Source of the DNA: Streptacidiphilus sp. PB12-B1b | GTDB taxonomy: Bacteria; Actinomycetota; Actinomycetes; Streptomycetales; Streptomycetaceae | Length of the DNA: 64,000 nucleotides | NCBI RefSeq assembly: GCF_014084125.1 | Contig: NZ_CP048405.1 | Coordinates: forward strand, 4,340,001 to 4,404,000 | Direction: 5' to 3' | Part shown: positions 21,804 through 30,200 of the stretch, piece by piece | How the letters are laid out: every line of letters starts with the position of its first letter | How positions within the stretch are numbered: position 1 is the first letter of the stretch | Notes under the pieces: generated by a model | What the model was told of the DNA's origin: nothing | Seen by the model: only the letters and a program-made list of their open reading frames with translations | Database searches by the model: none | Translations under genes and position numbers: made by a program

Positions 21804-22514
21804 GTGTCGAACCTCCACATCTTCTTTGGCGAAGTACTGGGAACGGCACTGCTGATCCTGCTGGGCGGCGGCGTGTGCGCCGCCGTCACCCTCAAGAAGT
21901 CGAAGGCCTACGGCGCGGGCTGGACGGCCATCGCCTTCGGCTGGGGATTCGCCGTCATGATCGCGGCGTACGTGTCCAACTCCCTCTCCGGGGCGCAGCT
22001 CAACCCGGCGGTCACCGTCGCCGTGGCGGTCAAGACCGGCCACTGGGGGCATGTGCCGCTCTACTTCGCCGGGCAGATGCTCGGCGCCATGATCGGCGCC
22101 TTCCTGGTCTGGCTGACCTACCTGGGCCAGTTCCAGGCCAACGACGAGCCCACCCTCGGCATCTTCGCCACCGGCCCGGAGATCGACCACCCGGTGCAGA
22201 ACCTGGTCACCGAGATCATCGGCACCTTCGTGCTGTGCATCCTGATCCTGGCCAACGGGCTGAACGCGCAGCTGGCGCTCTCCGGCACGGGCATCCTGAT
22301 CGTCGCCTTCACCGTCGTCGGCATCGGCTACTCGCTCGGCGGACCGACCGGCTACGCCATCAACCCGGCCCGCGACCTGGGCCCGCGCATCGTCCACGCG
22401 CTGCTGCCGATACCCAACAAGGGCGGCTCCAACTGGCGCTACGCCTGGATCCCGGTGGTCGGCCCGCTGGTCGGCGCAGCCCTGGCCGGACTGCTCTACA
22501 AGGCTCTCTTCTAG
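21804..22514 (+). CDS. glpF: Glycerol uptake facilitator (aquaglyceroporin, GylC/GlpF)
   Basis: A 236-residue six-helix channel that lets glycerol cross the membrane by diffusion. Both NPA boxes are intact: [15 protein letters not shown] (near residue 68) and [12 protein letters not shown] (near residue 190). The GTG start at 21804 follows AAGGAGTTGAT. It is the first gene of the glycerol operon. Glycerol that enters is trapped by the kinase encoded next. The window's longer upstream reading frame has no ribosome site and overlaps the operator, so it was not used. Confidence 0.95.
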   Translation: MSNLHIFFGEVLGTALLILLGGGVCAAVTLKKSKAYGAGWTAIAFGWGFAVMIAAYVSNSLSGAQLNPAVTVAVAVKTGHWGHVPLYFAGQMLGAMIGAFLVWLTYLGQFQANDEPTLGIFATGPEIDHPVQNLVTEIIGTFVLCILILANGLNAQLALSGTGILIVAFTVVGIGYSLGGPTGYAINPARDLGPRIVHALLPIPNKGGSNWRYAWIPVVGPLVGAALAGLLYKALF

Positions 22515-22623
22515 GACCCGGGCGCGCCTCGTACCAGGTCAGTCCGCTGCTGATCTGCTTTCGTGGACATAGCAGTCCCCATGCATCCCACCCCGTCCGC
22601 ACACACACCCGAGGACTTGAGTC

Positions 22624-24165
22624 GTGACCACCACACTGTCCAATGGCGGCCAGTACATCGCCGCGATCGACCAGGGCACCACCTCCAGCCGGTGCATCAT
22701 CTTCGGCGCCGACGGCCGCATCGTCGCCGTCGACCAGCAGGAGCACAGCCAGATCTTCCCCCAGCCCGGCTGGGTCGAGCACGACGGCGCCGAGATCTGG
22801 ACCCGGGTCCAGTCCGTCGTCGCCGGAGCGCTGGACAAGGCGAACCTCACCAAGGACGACATCCGCGCCATCGGCATCACCAACCAGCGCGAGACCACGA
22901 TCCTGTGGGACAAGAACACCGGCGAGCCGGTGCACAACGCCATCGTCTGGCAGGACACCCGCACCGAGGCGCTCTGCAAGGAGCTGGGCCGCAACGTCGG
23001 CCAGGACCGCTACCGCCGCGAGACCGGGCTGCCGCTGGCCAGCTACTTCGCCGGGCCGAAGATCCGCTGGCTGCTCGACAACGTCGAGGGGCTGCGGGCC
23101 CGCGCCGAGGCCGGGGACATCCTCTTCGGCACCATGGACAGCTGGGTCATCTGGAACCTGACCGGCGGCGTCAACGGCGGCCACCACGTCACCGACGTCA
23201 CCAACGCCTCGCGCACCATGCTGATGAACCTGCACACGCTGCAGTGGGATCCCAAGATCCTCGAGTCCATGCAGGTGCCGGCCGAGGTGCTGCCGGAGAT
23301 CAAGTCCTCCGCCGAGGTGTACGGGCACGCCGTCGGCGTGCTGGAGGGCGTGCCGGTGGCGTCCGCGCTGGGCGACCAGCAGGCGGCGCTGTTCGGCCAG
23401 ACCTGCTTCAACGTCGGCGAGGCCAAGAGCACCTACGGCACCGGCACCTTCCTGCTGCTCAACACCGGCGAGAAGGTCATCAACTCGTACCACGGGCTGG
23501 TCACCACCGTCGGCTACCGGATCGGCGACGAGAAGCCGGTCTACGCCCTGGAGGGTTCGATCGCGGTCACCGGCTCGCTGGTGCAGTGGCTGCGCGACCA
23601 GCTCGGCATCATCTCCACCGCGGCCGAGATCGAGACCCTGGCCTCGACCGTGGAGGACAACGGCGGCGCGTACATCGTCCCGGCGTTCTCCGGCCTGTTC
23701 GCCCCGTACTGGCGCTCCGACGCCCGCGGCGTGATCACCGGGCTCACCCGCTACGTGACCAAGGGCCACCTGGCCCGCGCCGTGCTGGAGGCCACCGCCT
23801 GGCAGACCCGCGAGGTCGTCGACGCCATGGCCAAGGACTCCGGCGTCACGCTCACCGCGCTCAAGGTCGACGGCGGCATGACCAGCAACAACCTGCTCAT
23901 GCAGTACATCGCGGACGCCCTCGACGCCCCGGTCGAGCGCCCGTTCGTCGCCGAGACCACCGCGCTGGGCGCGGCCTACGCGGCCGGCCTGGCCGTCGGC
24001 TTCTGGCCCGACCTGGAGACCCTGCGGGCCAACTGGCACCGCGCCGCCGAGTGGACCCCGCACATGGACGAGGCCACCCGCGCCCGCGAGTACAAGAACT
24101 GGCTCAAGGCCGTCGAGCGGACCATGGGCTGGATCGAGGAGGACGAGAAGGCCGTCACCGACTGA
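22624..24165 (+). CDS. glpK: Glycerol kinase (GylA/GlpK)
   Basis: A 513-residue FGGY-family kinase making glycerol-3-phosphate, the operon inducer. The ATPase-fold motifs [15 protein letters not shown] at the N-terminus, the glycerol-contacting [30 protein letters not shown], and the C-terminal [15 protein letters not shown] are all standard. The length is normal. GTG 22624 lies 110 bp after the facilitator gene; the ribosome site is weak (GAGGACTTGAGTC). A strong hairpin follows the stop. Confidence 0.96.
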   Translation: MTTTLSNGGQYIAAIDQGTTSSRCIIFGADGRIVAVDQQEHSQIFPQPGWVEHDGAEIWTRVQSVVAGALDKANLTKDDIRAIGITNQRETTILWDKNTGEPVHNAIVWQDTRTEALCKELGRNVGQDRYRRETGLPLASYFAGPKIRWLLDNVEGLRARAEAGDILFGTMDSWVIWNLTGGVNGGHHVTDVTNASRTMLMNLHTLQWDPKILESMQVPAEVLPEIKSSAEVYGHAVGVLEGVPVASALGDQQAALFGQTCFNVGEAKSTYGTGTFLLLNTGEKVINSYHGLVTTVGYRIGDEKPVYALEGSIAVTGSLVQWLRDQLGIISTAAEIETLASTVEDNGGAYIVPAFSGLFAPYWRSDARGVITGLTRYVTKGHLARAVLEATAWQTREVVDAMAKDSGVTLTALKVDGGMTSNNLLMQYIADALDAPVERPFVAETTALGAAYAAGLAVGFWPDLETLRANWHRAAEWTPHMDEATRAREYKNWLKAVERTMGWIEEDEKAVTD

Positions 24166-24179
24166 CCCCGGGACCACGC

Positions 24180-24214
24180 GCGGGCGGGGCGCCCCACCGG
24201 AGCGCCCCGCCCGC
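24180..24214 (+). terminator. Intra-operon hairpin after glpK
   Basis: 13-bp perfect GC stem (GCGGGCGGGGCGC and complement) with a 9-base loop, 15 bp after the glpK stop and 79 bp before glpD. It may stop a fraction of transcripts, giving more facilitator and kinase than dehydrogenase, or protect the mRNA 3' end. Confidence 0.7.
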
Positions 24215-24292
24215 ACCCGACAGAGCACAACGGACACACCCCTGAGAGGAGTACGACCGGTCCGCGCGGACGCGGCCCGGCCGGACCATCAC

Positions 24293-25876
24293 ATGAACAC
24301 CATCCCGACCCTGGGCGCCAACCACACCGCGAGCCGCGCGCAGTCCCGGCAGCTGCTGAGCAGCGCCACCTACGACCTGCTGGTGATCGGCGGCGGCATC
24401 CTCGGTACCGCGGTCGCCTGGACCGCCGCCCAGTCCGGGCTGCGCGTCGCCATGGTCGACGCCGGGGACTTCGCCGGAGCGACCTCCAGCGCCTCGTCCA
24501 AGCTCGTCCACGGCGGGCTGCGCTACCTGCAGACCGGCGCGGTGAAGCTGGTCGCGGAGAACCACAAGGAGCGCCGGGCGCTGGCCACCGACGTCGCGCC
24601 GCACCTGGTGAACCCGCTGACCTTCTTCGTGCCCGTCTACAAGGGCGGCCCGCACGGCGCCACCAAGCTCGGCGCGGGAGTGTTCCTGTACTCGGCGCTG
24701 TCCGCCTTCCGCGACGGGATGGGCCGGGTGTCCACCGCCGCGCACGCCGCGCAGCAGGTGCCCGCGCTGCGCACCGAGGGCCTGCGCTCGGTCGCGGTCT
24801 ACGGCGACCACCAGATGAACGACTCGCGGGTCGCGGTGATGACCGTGCGCGCCGCGGTGGACTCGGGCGCGGTGGTGCTCAACCACGCCGAGGTCACCGG
24901 CCTGCGCTTCACCGGCAACCGGGTGACCGGCGCGGACCTGCGGGACCGGCTGGACGGGACGGAGTTCGGGGTGAACGCCCGACTGGTGCTGAACGCCACC
25001 GGCCCGTGGGTGGACCATCTGCGGCAGATGGAGGACCCGGGCGCGGCCCCGAGCATCCGGCTCTCCAAGGGCGCGCACGTCGTGCTCAAGCGCCGGGCGC
25101 CGTGGCGGGCCGCGCTGACCATCCCGATCGACAAGTACCGGGTTTCCTTCGCCATACCGTGGGAGGACCACGTCCTGTTCGGGACCACCGACGAGGAGTA
25201 CACCGGCGATCCGGCGGACGTCCGGGCGACCCCGGCCGACATCGACCAGATCCTCGGCGAGGCCGGCCACGCCGTGCGCGACGAGCACCTGGACCGGGAT
25301 CTGGTCACCTACTCCTTCGCGGGCCTGCGGGTGCTGCCCGGCGGCCCCGGCGAGACCGCGGCGGCCAAGCGCGAGACGGTGGTGACCGAGGGCCGGGGCG
25401 GGATGCTGTCGGTGGCCGGCGGCAAGTGGACGACCTACCGCCACATCGGCCGGGTGGTGCTGGAGAAGCTGGCCAACGTGCCCGGCACCGGGCTGGCCGA
25501 CGACATCTCGGTGATCCCGCGGACGGTGCCGCTGCCCGGCGTCGCCAGTCCCAACGCGGTGGCGCACCGGCTGCTGGTGGACCGCGAGCCGGGGGCCCGG
25601 ATGGACCCGCTGGTGGCCCGCAACCTGGCCACCCACTACGGCACGCTGTCCTTCGAGATCGCCCAGCTGATCGACGACAACCCCGACCTCGGCCGGCCGA
25701 TCCACAAGGACGGCCCGGACGTCTGGGCGCAGGTCGCCTACGCGGCCTCGCGGGAGTGGGCGCAGACTGCGGACGACGTGCTGCGGCGGCGTACCACCAT
25801 GGTGGTGCGCGGCCTGGACACCCCCGAGGTGCGCGCCGAGGTCGACTCCTACCTGGCGGCGCACCGGGAGGTGTGA
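24293..25876 (+). CDS. glpD: Glycerol-3-phosphate dehydrogenase (GylB/GlpD)
   Basis: A 527-residue FAD-dependent, membrane-associated enzyme that oxidises glycerol-3-phosphate to dihydroxyacetone phosphate and feeds electrons to quinone. The dinucleotide fold is DLLVIGGGILGTAVAWTAA (about residues 24-42), followed by ATSSASSKLVHGGLRYL, the KGAHVVLKRR segment and GTTDEEYTGDP. The C-terminal DAO_C domain ends in a helical region. ATG 24293 lacks an obvious ribosome site, so translation may depend on coupling or a weak site. Third gene of the glycerol operon. Confidence 0.94.
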   Translation: MNTIPTLGANHTASRAQSRQLLSSATYDLLVIGGGILGTAVAWTAAQSGLRVAMVDAGDFAGATSSASSKLVHGGLRYLQTGAVKLVAENHKERRALATDVAPHLVNPLTFFVPVYKGGPHGATKLGAGVFLYSALSAFRDGMGRVSTAAHAAQQVPALRTEGLRSVAVYGDHQMNDSRVAVMTVRAAVDSGAVVLNHAEVTGLRFTGNRVTGADLRDRLDGTEFGVNARLVLNATGPWVDHLRQMEDPGAAPSIRLSKGAHVVLKRRAPWRAALTIPIDKYRVSFAIPWEDHVLFGTTDEEYTGDPADVRATPADIDQILGEAGHAVRDEHLDRDLVTYSFAGLRVLPGGPGETAAAKRETVVTEGRGGMLSVAGGKWTTYRHIGRVVLEKLANVPGTGLADDISVIPRTVPLPGVASPNAVAHRLLVDREPGARMDPLVARNLATHYGTLSFEIAQLIDDNPDLGRPIHKDGPDVWAQVAYAASREWAQTADDVLRRRTTMVVRGLDTPEVRAEVDSYLAAHREV

Positions 25877-25937
25877 CCGGCCGGGGGCGCGGGCAGGGTC
25901 TGGGCGTCGGAACGCAGCGTCGAGACGGGGAGCTGCG

Positions 25938-26186
25938 ATGGCAAGGCGGGTGTCGGACCGGTCCCGGGTGGCGCGGACCAGGCTGCTGGTGAGCCTGGCG
26001 CTGACGCTGACGGCGCTGCTGTACACGGTGGTGTGCCAGTTGGCGCACACCATGTACACCGTGCTCGGGCTGACCGTGACCGGCGTGGGGATCTTCGCGT
26101 CCACCTGGTTCGTGCTGGACGCGTGCATCTGCTGGCAGGACGACCTCCAGCGGCGGCGGGCGCCGTCCGGGCGCGCGGTGCGCTGA
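25938..26186 (+). CDS. Small membrane protein at the gylX position
   Basis: An 82-residue protein with a basic N-terminus (MARRVSDRSRVARTR) and two hydrophobic segments, LLVSLALTLTALLYTVVCQL and YTVLGLTVTGVGIFASTWFV, then a charged tail. It probably spans the membrane twice. A GGGGAGCTGCG ribosome site precedes ATG 25938, 61 bp after glpD. In Streptomyces coelicolor the gyl operon ends with gylX, a small gene of unknown role. The position here suggests an equivalent, but I could not compare the sequences. Confidence 0.65.
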   Translation: MARRVSDRSRVARTRLLVSLALTLTALLYTVVCQLAHTMYTVLGLTVTGVGIFASTWFVLDACICWQDDLQRRRAPSGRAVR

Positions 26187-26248
26187 CAGCGGCAGAGCGG
26201 TGGTGGCCCCGGTCGGGACCGCCACCGCTCAGGTGTGCGCCGCGCCGG

Positions 26249-27046
26249 TCAGAGCGCGGCCTCGAACGCCGGCAGGTAGGCGTCGGCCTGGCCCTCGGCG
26301 GTGGGGTGGTAGGAGTCGTCGATCGGCCAGGTGACCGAGTTCAGCCAGGAGTCCGAGTCGCAGATCTCGTGGCCGCTGAAGTAGCCGCGGACGTCGGCGA
26401 AGGTGAAGCCGGAGTCCTTGGCGACGGCGGCCTTGATGACGCTGTCCAGGGTGTCCGCCGCGCCGTTGAGGGCGGTGCGGGACTTGGTCGACAGGCCGGA
26501 GCAGCCGCTGGACTGGGAGAGGTCGTACAGCTCCGGGTAGCCCATGACGACGACCTTGGCCTGGGGCGCGTCCTTGCGGATGTCGGCGTACAGGGTGGCC
26601 AGGGTGGCGGGCAGGGTGGTGGTGGCCTCGTTCTCGGCGCTGGAGATGTCGCTCAGGCAGGTGCTCTGCGAGTACAGGACGCAGTCCTCCATCACGCTGG
26701 AGAAGCCGACGTCGTCGCCGCCGTCGGTGAGGCTGACGACCGTGGTGCCGGAGTTCAGTGCCGAGAGCTGGCTGCTCTCGATGTCGGGGGCGGTGGCGCC
26801 GGTACATGCCTCGAAGCCGAACGAGCCGGGGGCCTCGGCCTGGTCGTACAGGGCCGGGTAGGCGGCGTCGCTCTGGTCGCAGTCGTTCAGGTAGTCGCTG
26901 GTGGAGCCGACTCCGGCCGAGTACGAGTCGCCGAGGGCGACGTAGCCGCCGGTGGCGGCGTCAGCGCCGGGGGCGAGGACCAGCAGGGAGCCGGCGGTCA
27001 TCGCCACCGCGACCGCTCCGGTCACCAGGGCAGGGAAAGCACGCAC
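26249..27046 (-). CDS. Secreted SGNH/GDSL-family lipase
   Basis: A 265-residue exported esterase or lipase. The signal peptide VRAFPALVTGAVAVAMTAGS runs on to a cleavage-like APGADAA. The nucleophile is in ALGDSYSAGVG and the catalytic Asp-x-x-His near the end in DDSYHPTAEGQ. Cysteines are paired as in Streptomyces rimosus-type lipases (NDCDQSD, FEACTGA, EDCVLYSQSTC, SGCSG, HEICDSD). Oddity: the oxyanion Asn of block III, normally GGND, is read as GGDD. The GTG start at 27046 was chosen for the GGAGG six bases upstream. Confidence 0.88.
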   Translation of the reverse strand: MRAFPALVTGAVAVAMTAGSLLVLAPGADAATGGYVALGDSYSAGVGSTSDYLNDCDQSDAAYPALYDQAEAPGSFGFEACTGATAPDIESSQLSALNSGTTVVSLTDGGDDVGFSSVMEDCVLYSQSTCLSDISSAENEATTTLPATLATLYADIRKDAPQAKVVVMGYPELYDLSQSSGCSGLSTKSRTALNGAADTLDSVIKAAVAKDSGFTFADVRGYFSGHEICDSDSWLNSVTWPIDDSYHPTAEGQADAYLPAFEAAL

Positions 27047-27287
27047 GGAAGCCTCCGCAAAGGTGGGGGGGTGAGGGTGGTGCACTCGCTCGACAGCGAT
27101 TGCTACTCACAAGTAGCAGCAGCGGAGCACCGGGAGAAAGAGGTGTGCACCGAAGTTCCGCTTCCCCGGCCCAGCATTCATCCGGCGTGCACATGACCAT
27201 CACCTCGGCCGCCCAACCGTTACCCCTGCGACACCTCCCGCACCATCGGCACCACCGGCCCCGACCACCCCGGCGGCGCCGCCCGGG

Positions 27288-30200
27288 TCAGCCCACCGGC
27301 CTCCGGTAGATCCGCGTGGAGGTCAGCTCGCCCTGGATGTCCGGTGCGTCCGGATCGGCCACCGGCAGGCCCGGACGCAGGTGCTCCTCGACCGAGATGA
27401 ACTTCTGCCCGGCCCGCAGGTCGGCGTCGTTGCGCAGCCGGATGATCAGCGGGAACTCGGCCAGGGCGTTGGCGTCCAGCAGTCCGGTGGTGTAGATCAG
27501 CTGCACGCCCAGGGCCGAGGCCACCGCCCGCTGCAGCTCGATCAGGTAGGTGGCGTTGGCCCGGCCGATCGGGTTGTCCAGGAACAGCGTCCCCGCGTGG
27601 GCCAGCCGGGCCTGCCCCTGGTCGTTGGAGCGCAGCGCGGCCATGGTGCAGTACAGCGCGATGGCGGCGGTGAGCAGCTGCCCGCCGGAGAAGACGTCCG
27701 ACATCTGGCTGACCGAGACCCGCTCGGCCCGCAGCACCGCGTCCGGCTTCAGGATCTCCACCGCGACGCCCTTGGGCTCCAGCGCCGCGTGCACCCCGCG
27801 CAGCAGCAGCGACATGCCGTCGCGGCGGCCCCAGTCGCTGCCCCCGCCCGCGCCCGCGGCCCCGCCGGTCCGGCGGACGGCGGCCCGGGTGGCCTCGTCG
27901 ATGACCTCGCCCAGGCGCTCCGTGAGCAGGGTGTGGTCCGGGTCCTCGAAGCGGATCCGGAGGAACTCCTGGCCGGACCACTCCCCCAGGCCCTCGGGCA
28001 GCCGGGAGAGCCGCTGGGCGGCGCGCAGGGTCGCCAGCGAGGTCTCCACCAGGCCGCGCAGCCGGTCGACGATGGAGTCCCGGTTGCGCTCCAGCTGCTC
28101 CAGCTCGTCGGTGAGCACCCGCAGCCGGGGCGCGAAGGCGGTGGCCCAGGCTGCCGCGTGGTCCGGCAGGGCGGCGGCGGGCAGCTCCCGGATCTGCTGC
28201 CGGGCGGGGGTGCGCACGGCCTCGTAGCGGGTGGCGTTGGCGTGCCGGACCAGCGCGTCGGAGGCGTCGCGGACGGCCAGGTCGGCGCCGGCCAGGTCGG
28301 CGGTGGCGGCGCGCAGGGTGCGCCGGGTCTCGGCGGCGGCCTGGCGGGCCTCGGCCAGGCTGCCCGGGTAGGCCGGCGCCTCCTCCTCGGCCTCGCCCGG
28401 GGCGGTGCCCGGTGCGGGCTCGCGCAGGCCGTCGCGCAGCTGCGCGGCGGCCTCGTCGAAGTCGGCGGCGGCCAGCTGCGCGGCCTCCAGGGTGCGCTGC
28501 AGCTCCGCGTGGGCGGCCCGGCCGGCCGCCAGCACGTCGGCGCGGCGGGCCAGCTCGGCGGTGGCGGTGCGCAGCAGCGCCTGGGCGTGCTCCGGGTCCT
28601 GCGGGACCAGCTCGTCGGGCAGCTCGGTGTGGGCGTCGCCGACCGCCGGGGCGCTGCGCTCGGCCTCGCCGCGCAGCCGACCCAGGTGCTCGCTGGCGGC
28701 CGAGGCGCGGGACTCGATGGTCTGCACCAGCTCCTCGGCGCGGGCGGCGGCGGCCTGCCGGGCCGGGCCGTCGGCGCCGTCAGGGGTGGTCAGCAGCTCC
28801 TCGGCGCGGCTGCGGACCTTGTTGGTGAGCCGGTCCAGCTCGCTGCGGGCGGCGGTCTCGTCGCCCTCGGCCCGGGCCTGCTCGGCGCGCAGGTCAGCGC
28901 CCACGCCGACCTGCTCGTACAGCTGGGAGGCGGCGCGGTGGGCCTCGCGCAGCGCGGGCAGCGAGGCGCTCGGCCGGTCGGGCTCGGCCGCCCCGGCCGG
29001 ATCCGGGTCGGGCAGGTCGGAGCCGGGCAGCTCGGCGCGTTCGGCGCGCAGAGCGCGGACGGTGCGGCGGGCGTCGTCGGCGGCGCGCTGGGCGGCCCGG
29101 CGGTCCTCGTCGGCGGCCTGGGCGCGGTCGGTGCACAGCAGTTGGCGCTGCTCGGCCTCGGCGGCCTCGTCGGCGAGCTCCCGCAGCCGTCCGGCCCAGC
29201 GGCTGCGCTCCCGCAGCCGGAAGGCCAGGCCGGTGAGGGCGTCGGCGCGGCGGCGGGCCTGCTGGGCGGCCTCGGCGCGGTCGTCCCGCAGCCGCAGGGT
29301 CTCGCTCTGCTCGGCCTCGGCCTCGGCCAGCTCGGCCCGGGCGGCGGCCAGCTCGCCGGTGGCCGCCTCCAGCGCCTCCTCGGCGGCCCGGACGTCGGCG
29401 GCGAGCGCGGCCAGGTGCCCGGCCGGGCAGCGGGCGCGCCAGGAGGTGAGCCGGCCGGCCAGCAGCCGGTCCGCGCCGAGCCGGGCGGCCAGCTCGCGGA
29501 TGTGCTCGTCGCGGGCGGCGGCCCGGTCCCGCAGCTGGCGGCGCTCCTCGTCGGCGGCGTTCTCGTCGTGCATGGCCGGGTTCGGCGGGACCAGGAAGAG
29601 GTCCTCCCCCGCCGCCCCGGGGTCGGTGACCGGGGCGAGCAGCGCGGCGGCGGTGCCGACCGCGACGGCCGAGCGCGGCAGCAGCGCCGCCTCGGCGAGG
29701 ATCTCCCGGGCCCGCCGCAGCGCCTGCGGGTCGGTGACGATGACGCCGTCGACCAGCTGCGGCCGGGCGTCCAGGATCCGGTCGTGGTCGACCGGGTCGA
29801 CCGACTGGGCCAGGTAGCGCCAGCCGGGCAGCGCCGGGACGCCGTGCTCGCCCAGGTACTCGACGGTCGCCAGCACGTCCGGACCGGGCGGCAGCAGCCC
29901 GCCGTCGCCGAGGGCGGCCAGCACCCGGGAGTCGGCGGCGGCCGCGGTGCGCAGGTCGAACAGGGTGCGCTCGGCCGAGGCCACGGAGTTGTCCAGCAGC
30001 TCGCGCAGCGAGTCCGCCGAGCGGTCGAAGGCGTCCGCGGACGCCTGCTGCGGGTCGTCGGCGGCCAGGCCCAGCAGGTCGGCGGCGCGCGGCTCGGCGG
30101 CGAGCCGGGCGGCGGTGTCCTGCTCGGTGTCCAGCACGGTACGGGCGGCGGCCAGCGCGTCGCTGGCGCGGGCGGCCGCCAGCTCGGAGCGGTTGGCCCG

